Notes: generated by a model from the letters alone, not told the origin. A stretch of DNA of 40,842 nucleotides from Leptolyngbya iicbica LK (GCF_004212215.1 NZ_QVFV01000014.1:1-40842); one strand, 5' to 3'; shown: positions 8,614 through 16,748, numbered from the stretch's first letter. A program made the numbers and translations.

Positions 8614-9317
8614 TGTTGCTTCTCCCGTGCTGTGGTCAGGAAGGCCATCTTGCCGCGATCGCCCTCTTTTTCGCCCGTGGTTTCGCCCTGGTGGAAAATG
8701 GCTCCCGTGGGGCAGGCATCGACGCATTTGCCGCAGGAGGTGCAGGCATCCACTTCGCCCCAGGGCTGATCGAGCCCCGCCACAATAAAGCAGTCAGGCC
8801 CGCGACTGCCGACATCCCAGACGTGCGCCCCTTCCACTTCGTCGCAGACTCGGACGCAGCGAGTACACATGATGCAGCGGTTGTGGTCGATGCCAAATTG
8901 GGAGTGAGACAGGTCGCAGCCGCGATCGGGGAAGCGGTAGCTAAAGCGAGAATGATCCATCCCCACTTCCACCGCCACATCCTGCAATTCGCAGTTGCCG
9001 TTCGCCACGCAGATGGAACAAACGTGATTCCCTTCCGCGAAAATTAGCTCCACCGTCATCCGGCGATAATTTTGCAACTTTTCGGTCTGAGTGTGAATCA
9101 CCATGCCTTCGGCGGCGGCGGTGACACAGGCAGGCAATAGCTTCGGCGTGCCCTCGGCTTCGACAATGCAGAGGCGACAAGCCCCAACATCATGCACCCC
9201 TTCCATGTGGCACAGCGTCGGAATGGGAACGCCCGCTTCTTTGGCCGCATCCAAAATCGTTTTGCCCGCCTCAATGGCGATCTCTTTGCCGTCAATTGTG
9301 AGGGTATTAACTGCCAT
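8601..9317 (-). CDS. hoxU: Hydrogenase diaphorase subunit HoxU
   Basis: HoxU wires electrons between the HoxF/HoxE diaphorase and the HoxYH hydrogenase through several Fe-S clusters and resembles the N-terminus of complex I NuoG. The 238-residue protein shows a plant-ferredoxin-like [2Fe-2S] site (Cys36, Cys47, Cys50, Cys64), the 'NHVCSICVANGNCELQ' motif, and two [4Fe-4S] ferredoxin motifs, 'CIMCTRCVRVC' and 'CTSCGKCVDACPTG'. It lies 23 bases downstream of hoxF and overlaps hoxY by 13 bases. All expected cluster ligands seem intact. Confidence 0.96.
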   Translation of the reverse strand: MAVNTLTIDGKEIAIEAGKTILDAAKEAGVPIPTLCHMEGVHDVGACRLCIVEAEGTPKLLPACVTAAAEGMVIHTQTEKLQNYRRMTVELIFAEGNHVCSICVANGNCELQDVAVEVGMDHSRFSYRFPDRGCDLSHSQFGIDHNRCIMCTRCVRVCDEVEGAHVWDVGSRGPDCFIVAGLDQPWGEVDACTSCGKCVDACPTGAIFHQGETTGEKEGDRGKMAFLTTAREKQQWTR

Positions 9318-9340
9318 AATTCATATCTCCATTGAGTCGG

Positions 9341-10978
9341 CTATACAGACACCGGCTTGGCTTCGGCGGCGTGCCCATTCAGGTAGGCAGGCTGCACCAA
9401 CAGCGAGGTGTACTCTTCGGGGAAATAGCGCAGAGTGCTCAGCACCGGGTTCGGGGCGGTCATGCCCAGGCCGCAGAGGCTGGTTTCCTGCACCATGTAA
9501 GAAAGCTGCTTTAACTGCTCCAGGTCGGCTTCTGTTGCCTGCCCTTTGAGAATCTTGGTCAACAGGTCGTAAAGCTGCACCGTGCCCGTGCGGCAGGGCA
9601 CACACTTGCCACAGGTTTCCTCCCGGCAAAACTCCATGTAGAAGTGGGCGATTTCGACCATGCTGGTGTTTTGATCCATCACCACCATGCCGCCCGAGCC
9701 CATCATGGAGCCCACCGCTTTTAGCGAGTCGTAATCTACGGGCGTGTCGAGCAGATCTTTGGGAATGCAGCCGCCAGAGGGGCCACCCGTTTGCACCGCT
9801 TTGACTTCGCCATCGGGGACGCCGCCACCCATCTCTTCCACAATCGTGCGGAGGGTGATGCCCATTGGCACTTCGATCAGGCCGTTATTGCGGATGTTGC
9901 CCGTGAGGGCGAAGATTTTGGTGCCTTTGCTGTTCTCGGTGCCGATGCTGGCATACCATTCCGCCCCTTGCTTGATGATGTGGGCAATGTTGGCAAAGGA
10001 TTCCACGTTGTTGATCAGCGTCGGACAGTCATACAGCCCGGACTGAGCGGGATACGGCGGTCGCGGCACCGGATTCCCCCGCGCCCCTTCGATGGATTGA
10101 ATCAGGGCCGTTTCTTCGCCACAGACGAAGGCCCCGGCCCCGATACGAATATCGACTTTGAAATCAAAGGGGGAATCGAAGATCTGGCTACCCATCAAAC
10201 CGTACTTTTTCGCCTGCTTGATGGCTTTTTGTAAGCGGGAAATGGCGAGGGGATATTCGGCCCGGACGTAGACGTAGCCGTGGTCAGCCCCGACAGCATA
10301 GCCCGCGATCGCCATCCCTTCCAGCACTAAATGGGGATCGCTCTCCAATACGCTGCGATCCATAAACGCGCCGGGGTCGCCCTCGTCGCCGTTGCAGATA
10401 ATGTACTTCTGGCCTGCTGGCATTTTGGCGACGGTGGCCCACTTCAATCCGGTGGGATAGCCACCCCCACCCCGACCCCGCAGACCGCTGTCAGACACTT
10501 CCTTCACCACATCGGCGGGCGTCATGTCATGCACGACTTTGTACAGCGATTCGTAGCCCCCGACCGCGATATATTCTTCAATGCTTTCGGGGTCGATTTT
10601 GCCACTGTGCTTGCGCACCACCGGGGTTTGATAGGCAAAAAACGGATGCTCCGGATCGAGCTGCTCGGCCTCGGTGCTGCCTGCTCCTAAAGTCGTCGCC
10701 ACGAGGCTCTCGGCTTCTTCGGGTTTCACCTGGGCGTACAGTTGATTGTCGGGATCAACCTGCACTAGCGGTCCTTGGCCGCAAAAGCCCATACAGCCCA
10801 CGCTGACGACTTCAAGGCGATCGCCACAATCATGCTCTTTGACCGCTGCCTTGAGATTGTTATAAACCTCATTGGCGCTGGCCGCACGACAACCCGTCGA
10901 GGTGCAGCAGTGCAGTCGGATCGGGCGTTGACGCTCTTTTTCTTGTTGGGCAACTTCTCTGAGTTCGGTTATGTCCAT
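9341..10978 (-). CDS. hoxF: Hydrogenase diaphorase subunit HoxF (NAD(P)H/FMN binding)
   Basis: HoxF is the flavin- and pyridine-nucleotide-binding subunit that exchanges electrons with NAD(P)H. The 545-residue protein has an N-terminal thioredoxin-like [2Fe-2S] domain ('HCCTSTGCRAA' and 'VGCMGFCGQGP'), then the NuoF-like core with 'GLRGRGGGGYPTGLKW' (about 165-180) for nucleotide and FMN binding. A C-terminal [4Fe-4S] site follows with 'ETCGKCVPCRTG' and a distal 'SLCGLG' cysteine. Its position after hoxE matches the standard hoxEFUYH order, but a 297-base gap of hairpin repeats separates the two. Confidence 0.97.
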   Translation of the reverse strand: MDITELREVAQQEKERQRPIRLHCCTSTGCRAASANEVYNNLKAAVKEHDCGDRLEVVSVGCMGFCGQGPLVQVDPDNQLYAQVKPEEAESLVATTLGAGSTEAEQLDPEHPFFAYQTPVVRKHSGKIDPESIEEYIAVGGYESLYKVVHDMTPADVVKEVSDSGLRGRGGGGYPTGLKWATVAKMPAGQKYIICNGDEGDPGAFMDRSVLESDPHLVLEGMAIAGYAVGADHGYVYVRAEYPLAISRLQKAIKQAKKYGLMGSQIFDSPFDFKVDIRIGAGAFVCGEETALIQSIEGARGNPVPRPPYPAQSGLYDCPTLINNVESFANIAHIIKQGAEWYASIGTENSKGTKIFALTGNIRNNGLIEVPMGITLRTIVEEMGGGVPDGEVKAVQTGGPSGGCIPKDLLDTPVDYDSLKAVGSMMGSGGMVVMDQNTSMVEIAHFYMEFCREETCGKCVPCRTGTVQLYDLLTKILKGQATEADLEQLKQLSYMVQETSLCGLGMTAPNPVLSTLRYFPEEYTSLLVQPAYLNGHAAEAKPVSV

Positions 10979-11060
10979 ATGCCCGTCTCCTGTATGGGTC
11001 TGGAATCAGTCAGGAATGGATGGTTGTGATGGAATGCGAGAACAAGGTATTTGGGAAAGA

Positions 11061-11233
11061 ACCTCACCTAGCCTCTCCTTCGCAAGGAGAGGAACCGAAG
11101 TTGGGAACCTCACCTAGCCTCTCCTTGATAAGGGGAGGGACCGGATTGCGGTTGGAAGAATCTGGTTATGTCCCTATCAGGATTGGACTCAACCTCTCCT
11201 TGATAAGGAGAGGTGCCGCAGGCGGTGAGGTCA
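11061..11233. repeat. Array of three CCTCTCCTT hairpins between hoxE and hoxF
   Basis: Three stem-loops with arms CCTCTCCTT and AAGGAGAGG are seen at 11072-11092, 11118-11138 (one mismatch, AAGGGGAGG) and 11193-11213. The outer words CACCTAG and GGTGAGG frame them, so the ends can also pair. This is a typical dispersed cyanobacterial repeat. It fills most of the only long gap in the hox operon and will be transcribed if hoxE and hoxF share a message. Confidence 0.75.
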
Positions 11234-11275
11234 TCAGCACCTTCAGCCACCCACCAATCCACCTTGCAGTGAGTC

Positions 11276-11821
11276 TCAAGCTCGCAATTCGTTGATTTTG
11301 GCGATCGCCCCTTCAGCTTGCTGCTTACCCGCGACTTCACCGTCATAAACAATCGCCGGAGCAATGCCACAAGCGCCAATACAGCGAGCCGACATCAGCG
11401 AAATTTTGCCATCCGCCGTAGTTTCGCCCTCTTCGATGCCGAGTTCGGCCTTCAGGGCCTCCATAATTTTGCCTGCCCCTTTGACATAGCAAGCCGTGCC
11501 CGTACAGACGACACAGTTGTGTTCGCCATTGGGCTTCAGGCTAAAGAGATGGTAAAACGTTGCCACGCCATACACACGGCTGAGGGGTAATTTCAGACCG
11601 TGCGCGACGTGTACCAGCACGTCTTCATCCAAATAGCCAAACGCCTCTTGGGCCGCGTGGAGCACTTCGATCAGCGCATCTGGTTGAAACTGATTGCGCT
11701 TCATCGTCACATCCAGACGTTTGAAGCGGAGATCGCCTTGGTCTTTCTTTTTGTCCTTAGGGACAACTCCCTCGGCTTGGGCCAGCGTTTCGGTCTTCGA
11801 GACAGCGGCAGTAGTGGGCAT
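11276..11821 (-). CDS. hoxE: Hydrogenase diaphorase subunit HoxE
   Basis: HoxE is a NuoE-like [2Fe-2S] subunit of the diaphorase module and the first gene of the operon. It has 181 residues. After a lysine-rich N-terminal extension the conserved domain runs from 'FQPDALIEVLHAAQEAFGYL' through 'VYGVATFYHLFSLKP'. The cluster cysteines lie in 'VVCTGTACYVKGA' and 'SARCIGACGIAPA'. The operon promoter should lie in the ~300 bases upstream, which contain AT-rich patches around 11935-12000, but no binding site for LexA or AbrB-type regulators can be asserted from reading alone. Confidence 0.95.
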   Translation of the reverse strand: MPTTAAVSKTETLAQAEGVVPKDKKKDQGDLRFKRLDVTMKRNQFQPDALIEVLHAAQEAFGYLDEDVLVHVAHGLKLPLSRVYGVATFYHLFSLKPNGEHNCVVCTGTACYVKGAGKIMEALKAELGIEEGETTADGKISLMSARCIGACGIAPAIVYDGEVAGKQQAEGAIAKINELRA

Positions 11822-12049
11822 AGCAAACCCTCACTTGAGCATCAGCCCGGTCGGCCCAACTTCACGAGACCGACGCAGTTACCTACCGTGGTATCCGACA
11901 AGATTGATCCCCGGTCAAAGCCACAGACATTTTTAACGTTCGCGCACGGAAAAGTTACGCTTCTTAGAAAATATATTCGTCGCAGTTTAAGGAACTTTAG
12001 CTGCGGCGGTTTCGGCCAAGCAGCCATTACCGTCGGCTTACAACGGCAC

Positions 12050-12075
12050 AAAAAAAGAGGGGCGATCGCCCCTCT
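12050..12075 (-). terminator. Rho-independent terminator downstream of the desaturase gene
   Basis: A perfect 20-base palindrome AGAGGGGCGATCGCCCCTCT (12056-12075) with a HIP1 core is followed, in the minus-strand direction, by a run of seven T residues (read as A at 12050-12056 on plus). It lies about 40 bases past the desaturase stop codon. Confidence 0.8.
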
Positions 12076-12116
12076 CCTCGACAAAAGCTAATTGTTAGCG
12101 CATCAACGAATGTCGT

Positions 12117-12935
12117 TTACGACTCCACCAGCTTGACCTTGCGCGCCAATCCCAGCGCTTGCAAGACGCGAATGTGTATCCAGGTGATATCAAATTCGTA
12201 CCATTTCAAACCGTGCCGTGCCGAATGCTGGTAAGCGTGGTGATTATTGTGCCAACCTTCGCCATAGGTGACCAATGCCACCCACCAGCAATTCGTCGAC
12301 GTATCGTCAGTGTCATAGGTGCGGTAGCCAAACTTGTGCGTAGCGCTATTCACAAACCAGGTGCAGTGGTACACCACCACCAAGCGCACAAAAATGCCCC
12401 AAATTACGAATGGCCAGCCGCCCAATAAGTAAAGGATGACGCCCAAGGGCACCTGCATGAGCAAGAAGTATTTCTCAAAAAACTTGTAAACCGGATCATC
12501 CGCAATGTCGCGAGTGAATTTATCGATTTCCGCCTTGGCTGGCACGTCTCGCAGCAGCCATCCCATGTGGCTCCACCAAAAGCCTTTCCCGGCATCGTGG
12601 TGGTCATTAGGCTTATCAGAATAACGATGATGATGACGGTGTAGACCAATCCACACAATTGGCCCGTGCTGGCAAGCTAAGGTGCCACAAACCACAAAGA
12701 AATATTCGAGCCACTTGGGCACTTCAAAACTTTTGTGCGCAATCAGACGGTGCCACCCCAGGGTAATGCCCAGGCAACCGGTGATCCAGTGTAAGACTAG
12801 CGCCACGCCAACGGCGGCCCAAGTCGTATTTCCAGGAATAAAAGCTAATAAAGCTAGCCCATGAACGGCCACCATAAATAAGGCGGTAGGCCAATCAATA
12901 GCGGGTTTTTCTAAATTTCTTATAGCTGTGGTCAT
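12117..12935 (-). CDS. desC: Acyl-lipid/acyl-CoA delta-9-type fatty acid desaturase
   Basis: A membrane di-iron desaturase of 272 residues that introduces the first double bond into membrane-lipid acyl chains using ferredoxin electrons. The three histidine boxes are complete: 'HRLIAH' (62-67), 'HRHHH' (99-103) and 'HNNHH' (229-233, within 'YGEGWHNNHHAYQ'). Hydrophobic stretches lie at about 18-58, 78-95 and 155-195. The ATG at 12935 gives the usual DesC length; a GTG 33 bases upstream is in frame but less likely. The gene is divergent from the methionine gamma-lyase-like gene across 76 bases. DesC genes are typically cold- or light-responsive. Assignment to delta-9 rests on overall resemblance. 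Confidence 0.92.
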   Translation of the reverse strand: MTTAIRNLEKPAIDWPTALFMVAVHGLALLAFIPGNTTWAAVGVALVLHWITGCLGITLGWHRLIAHKSFEVPKWLEYFFVVCGTLACQHGPIVWIGLHRHHHRYSDKPNDHHDAGKGFWWSHMGWLLRDVPAKAEIDKFTRDIADDPVYKFFEKYFLLMQVPLGVILYLLGGWPFVIWGIFVRLVVVYHCTWFVNSATHKFGYRTYDTDDTSTNCWWVALVTYGEGWHNNHHAYQHSARHGLKWYEFDITWIHIRVLQALGLARKVKLVES

Positions 12936-12977
12936 TCGCAATTTCTCAGCATTTGGACAGAAACACACAAACTCGCG

Positions 12978-13001
12978 AGAGAATATTCTCTGAAAGAGAA
13001 T
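12978..13001. promoter_or_regulatory. Candidate operator: three alternating AGAGAAT half-sites
   Basis: AGAGAAT and ATTCTCT meet back to back in a perfect 14-base palindrome (12978-12991). After GAA a further AGAGAAT follows (12995-13001), giving a second overlapping inverted repeat. It lies in the 76-base gap between the two divergent genes. No regulator can be named. Confidence 0.45.
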
Positions 13002-13011
13002 TCCTTACCCA

Positions 13012-14250
13012 ATGAAGTTTGCAGATCAGACACTCGCACTCAACGACATACTCTCCCAACGGTTTGGGGAGATTGATCAACAGGTCAAAACCAACCTGAG
13101 TCGAGTCTTGGCAGCAATGCGACGACACCGGGTTGGCAGTCACCATTTTGCCAGTGTGTCGGGATATGGTCACAACGACTTGGGTCGTGACACCCTCGAT
13201 CGCGTCTTCGCCGATGTCATGCAGGCCGAAGCTGCCGCTGTACGGGTACAGCTCGTCTCCGGCACCCACGCGATCGCGTGTGCTTTGTATGGCGTATTAC
13301 GCCCCGGTGACGAACTGTTGGCCGTGGCAGGCTCACCCTATGACACTTTAGAAGAAGTGATCGGACTTCGCAGCAATCACCAAGGTTCCCTTAAGGAATT
13401 TGGTATTACCTATCGTGAATTATCGCTTACTGCGGACGGTTCCGTTGACTGGGATCACCTGGGGGAATCCGTCACTCCGAAAACCCGGATGGTCTTAATT
13501 CAGCGATCGTGCGGCTACAGCTGGCGGCGCAGCCTTGCGATCGCCGACATTGAGCGCATCGTTCAGATTGTCAAATCACAGAACCCCAATACTATTTGTT
13601 TTGTCGATAACTGCTATGGGGAATTTGTGGAAGATCGGGAACCCACATCCGTCGGTGCGGATTTGATGGCCGGATCGATGATCAAAAACCCTGGCGGCAC
13701 GATCGCCACCACCGGCGGCTACCTCGCCGGACGAGAAGATTTGGTGGAAATGGCCCTCTGTCGGCTCACTGCCCCCGGCATCGGCAGCAGCGGCGGCTCC
13801 AGCCTCGACCAAAACCGCCTCTTCTTTCAAGGCTTGTTTCTCGCGCCGCAGATGGTCGGCGAAGCCATGAAAGGCAACGCCCTTATCGCCCACACCTTTG
13901 ACCAGCTCGGCTATCCCGTGAATCCCCCTGCGGATGCTCGCCAGCGCGACGTGATCCAGGCCATTAAGCTGGGCTCCCCCGAAAAGCTGATCGCCTTCTG
14001 CAAGGCCATTCAGCAACACTCTCCGGTGGACTCCTACGTGGAACCCATCCCGGCGGGGATGCCCGGTTACGACAGCGAACTGGTGATGGCGGGCGGCACC
14101 TTCATCGACGGCAGCACCTCGGAACTCTCCGCCGATGGCCCCCTGCGAGAACCCTACGTGGTCTACTGCCAGGGCGGCACCCACTGGACCCATGTGGCCT
14201 TGGCGTTAGACGCAGCCGTGGCCGCGATTGGGAATGCTAAATCTGAATAA
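13012..14250 (+). CDS. PLP-dependent enzyme, methionine gamma-lyase/aluminium-resistance family
   Basis: The 412-residue protein belongs to the family annotated variously as methionine gamma-lyase-like or aluminium-resistance protein, a fold-type I PLP enzyme. 'AAAVRVQLVSGTHAIACAL' and 'VAGSPYDTLEEVIG' mark the cofactor-phosphate region. 'CFVDNCYGEF' has the PLP-ring Asp199, and 'GSMIKNPGGTIATTGGY' contains the Schiff-base Lys225. The substrate of cyanobacterial members is not established; cysteine- or methionine-type C-S lyase activity is likely from fold relatives. Its ATG lies 76 bases from the divergent desaturase start. The gene is GC-rich, in contrast to the AT-rich gene that follows. 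Confidence 0.88.
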   Translation: MKFADQTLALNDILSQRFGEIDQQVKTNLSRVLAAMRRHRVGSHHFASVSGYGHNDLGRDTLDRVFADVMQAEAAAVRVQLVSGTHAIACALYGVLRPGDELLAVAGSPYDTLEEVIGLRSNHQGSLKEFGITYRELSLTADGSVDWDHLGESVTPKTRMVLIQRSCGYSWRRSLAIADIERIVQIVKSQNPNTICFVDNCYGEFVEDREPTSVGADLMAGSMIKNPGGTIATTGGYLAGREDLVEMALCRLTAPGIGSSGGSSLDQNRLFFQGLFLAPQMVGEAMKGNALIAHTFDQLGYPVNPPADARQRDVIQAIKLGSPEKLIAFCKAIQQHSPVDSYVEPIPAGMPGYDSELVMAGGTFIDGSTSELSADGPLREPYVVYCQGGTHWTHVALALDAAVAAIGNAKSE

Positions 14251-14291
14251 AATGTTGGTCAAGACGACAAAACGGAATCCAAGGAAATTTA

Positions 14292-15226
14292 ATGCCTTTA
14301 TTTCGGATCGATAAAGAGAACAAGCTGGAACGCATTGAAGAACATAAATTCAAGCTTGAAAAGGATATCCAGAGGTTGACCGAAGCCAATTTATTAGAGA
14401 TTTTCAGTTTAGAGTTCGTCAGAACTGAGTTTGCTCTACATCAATTTAGGATTGACACCCTTGCTTTTGATCCAGAAACGAACTCATTTGTAATTATCGA
14501 ATACAAACGGGATAAGAATTATAGCGTGATTGACCAGGGCTACGCATATTTATCTCTAATGCTGAACAATAAAGCAGATTTTATCCTTGAATATAATGAA
14601 AACGCAGATTCTACACTTAAGAGAAAGGATGTAGACTGGTCCCAATCAAAAGTGATTTTCCTCTCACCTTCTTTCACTAACTATCAGAAGGAGGCTATCA
14701 ACTTTAAGGATTTGCCGATAGAACTTTGGGAAGTGAAGCGCTTTAAGAATAAAACTGTCTCGTATGTTCAAGTTGAAACTTCTGGAGCAAAAGAGAGTAT
14801 CAATACAGTTTCCAAACAAGATCATACTATCGAAACCGTTAGCAAGGAAATCAAGGTATTCACAGAGCAAGAGCATCTAGACAACGCAGAAGATGATATC
14901 AAAGAACTTTATCTTAAATTCAGAGAATCAGTTTTCAACCTTGATGATGATATAAACATTAATCCCAGGAAGTTTTTCGTCGACTTCCAGTACAACAAAA
15001 AGAGCTTTACTGACGCAGTCATACTGAAAAGAGGGTTGAAAATCTACTTAAATTTAAAGAGTGGTGATTTAGATGATGCAACAGGAATTGCAAGAGATGT
15101 CTCCAATGTTGGGCATTGGGCAATGGCGCATATGAAATAAATCTTAAAGATGACTCTGATTTTGAATACATTCTGAGTTTGGTAAAACAGTCTTTGAACA
15201 AGAATAAAAATACTTTTTATGTCTGA
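14292..15226 (+). pseudogene. DUF5655-type nuclease-like protein, C-terminus frameshifted
   Basis: The N-terminal half looks like a NucS/PD-(D/E)xK-type nuclease domain: 'RIDTLAFD' (Asp55), 'FVIIEYKR' (Glu70, Lys72), then a Gln-containing helix 'DQGYAYLSLM'. The C-terminal half ('NPRKFFVDFQYNKKSFTDAV', 'LKIYLNLKSGDLDD') matches the DUF5655 style. The frame ends prematurely at 15138-15140 after 'VSNVGHWAMAHMK'. One extra G in the GGG run at 15118-15120 would restore 'VGHWGNGAYEINLKDD', the usual family ending, and carry the protein to the TGA at 15224-15226. So this is either a recent frameshift or a sequencing error. The gene is AT-rich (one sampled line 38% GC) against GC-rich neighbours, which suggests acquisition by transfer. 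Confidence 0.75.
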
Positions 15227-15437
15227 GAACAAGTCTAAGAAACTCCCTGAATTAGCCTCTAGTAGAGAATTTGCTGAGTTCTTCGAAACTCACGATATTA
15301 GTGAGTGTGAGCTTGAGGAAACCCACTTCGACTATACGAAAGCAAAGCCTAATCGGTTCGTCGTGCAATCTCGTAAGGATGGAGAGCGCAAGCGCCTCGA
15401 AGAAAACACGAGGAGCGATCGCGAGACTGGGAATTGA
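15219..15437 (+). CDS. CopG/BrnA-antitoxin-like small protein
   Basis: A 72-residue acidic protein with 'KLPELASSREFAEFFETHD', which resembles the N-terminal signature of CopG-family antitoxins (a leucine-proline motif, then 'FWETHD'-type sequence), and 'NRFVVQSRKDGER' further on. Its ATG overlaps the restored end of the DUF5655 frame by 8 bases, so the two would be coupled. The last ~15 residues run into a dispersed repeat (15413-15446), so the natural C-terminus may be lost or altered. No cognate BrnT-like toxin is seen next to it. The assignment is tentative. Confidence 0.4.
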   Translation: MSENKSKKLPELASSREFAEFFETHDISECELEETHFDYTKAKPNRFVVQSRKDGERKRLEENTRSDRETGN

Positions 15438-15450
15438 AGGGCGATCTCAT
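15413..15450 (+). repeat. GAGCGATCGCGAxACT dispersed repeat, copy 1
   Basis: The segment beginning GAGCGATCGCGAGACTGG and continuing through GAATTGAAGGGCGATCT is nearly identical to 16231-16263 (three differences over about 33 bases). Both copies are in the same orientation and frame the toxin-antitoxin pair. Confidence 0.7.
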
Positions 15451-15477
15451 TTAGCAGAAGAGGGGAAGCGATCGCTT

Positions 15478-15822
15478 TTATGCAAGTTGATAAGATTCAA
15501 TAATTTGCCTGTTCAACTCTTGCAAATACTGTTTGCCCAGATCGCCTAACTTTCTGACAACTAATCGTCGTTCAAGCGTAACTACCCGAGTCACCCTAAC
15601 TTTTGAAGAAACTCGCAACCCTGTTTGCCGAAACTCCAGATCGTTAATTTCAAGCTTGAATTCTCCTGCTTCGAGATGGTCTAGTTGCTGCGATGTTATG
15701 GCACAGACCACAACGTCAATACCAACAGGAGCAACCCATAGAATCACGGCAGGACGCAGCTTGGTTTGACTCAGATCCGTAAAGGGAAAATTAACCAGTA
15801 CTACACTACCTTTTACGACCAC
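15478..15822 (-). CDS. MazF/PemK-family type II toxin
   Basis: A 114-residue protein of the PemK/MazF (CcdB-like barrel) endoribonuclease family. It starts 'KGSVVLVNFPFTDLSQTKLRPAVIL', the canonical opening with the conserved Arg-Pro-Ala. It continues with 'VVVCAITSQ', which carries the conserved Thr-Ser region, and 'SKVRVTRVVTLER' near the end. MazF toxins cut mRNA at short sequence motifs. It overlaps the upstream antitoxin gene by 10 bases, the usual antitoxin-first arrangement. Confidence 0.88.
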   Translation of the reverse strand: MVVKGSVVLVNFPFTDLSQTKLRPAVILWVAPVGIDVVVCAITSQQLDHLEAGEFKLEINDLEFRQTGLRVSSKVRVTRVVTLERRLVVRKLGDLGKQYLQELNRQIIESYQLA

Positions 15823-16052
15823 GTGACGGGTTCTCCATCTTCAGATGAATAGATTTCAGGTTCATCGCGCCAAAAATCAAAGCTGCCGCCTTGCTCGGCA
15901 AGATGCGCGATTTCGGAGGCAGAAGGATAGGGGATCTTGCCCAGGAGCTTATCCAGTAAAAGAGATTGCTCATCAGCTGAGAGTGACTGAATCAGCTGAA
16001 TCAGCGACTCAACCAGTTGAAGGTTCGGTGAAGATGCCGTTGATTTCATCAT
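15813..16052 (-). CDS. Antitoxin partner of the MazF/PemK-like toxin
   Basis: A 79-residue protein directly upstream of, and overlapping, the MazF-like gene. The N-terminal part 'LVESLIQLIQSLSADEQSLLLDKLL' looks like an amphipathic helical dimerisation segment. The C-terminal part is acidic and aromatic ('GGSFDFWRDEPEIYSSEDGEP'), as expected for the flexible tail that wraps a MazF dimer. The family is called mainly from position and size. Two adjacent ATGs (16050-16052, 16047-16049) are possible starts. Confidence 0.72.
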   Translation of the reverse strand: MMKSTASSPNLQLVESLIQLIQSLSADEQSLLLDKLLGKIPYPSASEIAHLAEQGGSFDFWRDEPEIYSSEDGEPVTWS

Positions 16053-16424
16053 GAGTGCTGTGGATATCTATCAACAGGTTACTCCACACATTACCCTTAG
16101 GCTTGAGAAGCATTGAGAGTTATCGAGACCAGCAGGCAGACCAGCTTGGTTACTTATTCATCGTTCATCCTCTCGGCCAGAACAACCGACCTCTAACCGG
16201 TTTTGCCATTGCCTCAAAGAAGATGACGGGAGCGATCGCGAAACTAGGAATTGAAAGGCGATCTACTCTTTTGGGTGAGATTACTTTGAAGGTGGTTGGA
16301 GGAGCGATCACCTTCCGGCTGTTTCAGCATCTCTCCAATCCCAAGCTGGCTGCGGTCTACACCCGCATTTTGGAGATTGCTTGGTGAATCGTCGTGGGAG
16401 AATGAGCCTTTATGAGGCCTTGTT
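16053..16424. other. Gap between antitoxin and thioredoxin genes, with repeat copy 2
   Basis: A 110-codon frame (16055-16387, plus) is open here, but its middle is made of the dispersed repeat at 16231-16263, its start has no good ribosome binding site and I recognise no domain. I treat it as probably non-coding or a decayed remnant. The antitoxin promoter must lie at the left end. Confidence 0.45.
16231..16268 (+). repeat. GAGCGATCGCGAxACT dispersed repeat, copy 2
   Basis: Begins GAGCGATCGCGAAACTAGG and continues GAATTGAAAGGCGATCT, matching the copy at 15413 in the same orientation. Translated, both copies read approximately 'GAIAxLGIExRS', but no known protein is implied. Confidence 0.7.
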
Positions 16425-16748
16425 ATGCCCGCTGCGTATATTCAAAACGAAACTGAATTTGATGCTCTGCTCGCGTCCGAATCCCTCGTTGTCATCGATT
16501 GCACCGCGACTTGGTGTGGCCCGTGCAAATTAATTGCGCCCCTGATTGACCAACTGGCCGATGAATACAGCGATCGCGTCAAAGTTCTGAAATTAGACCT
16601 CGACACCAACAAAGAAGTGGCCAAAAGATTTGGCATTCGCAGCATCCCAGCGGTGATGTTTTTTGCCGATGGCAACCTGGCGGAAACCATGGTGGGGGCC
16701 AAAAAACACGAAGAATATCAGGAGGCAGTGGATCGGCATCTCGCTTGA
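16425..16748 (+). CDS. trxA: Thioredoxin
   Basis: A 107-residue single-domain thioredoxin with the classic active site 'WCGPCK' (residues 30-35) and the cis-proline loop 'IRSIPAVMFF'. It reduces protein disulfides in the cytosol using electrons from ferredoxin- or NADPH-thioredoxin reductase. Which of the several cyanobacterial thioredoxin classes it belongs to (m, x, y or other) is not clear, so the symbol is generic. It starts 'MPAAYIQNETEF' and stands as a single gene after the toxin-antitoxin island. Confidence 0.92.
   Translation: MPAAYIQNETEFDALLASESLVVIDCTATWCGPCKLIAPLIDQLADEYSDRVKVLKLDLDTNKEVAKRFGIRSIPAVMFFADGNLAETMVGAKKHEEYQEAVDRHLA

Noticed and set aside
8614-8727. 38-codon N-terminal extension of HoxY
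   Set aside because: It overlaps hoxU, looks unlike any HoxY, and a good ribosome binding site precedes the ATG at 8613.
15117-15121. Programmed ribosomal frameshift in the DUF5655 gene
   Set aside because: No slippery heptamer or downstream stem fits; a simple lost G explains it better.
16055-16387. 110-codon plus-strand frame after the antitoxin
   Set aside because: It contains a dispersed repeat, has no recognisable domain and no good ribosome binding site; described as a gap instead.
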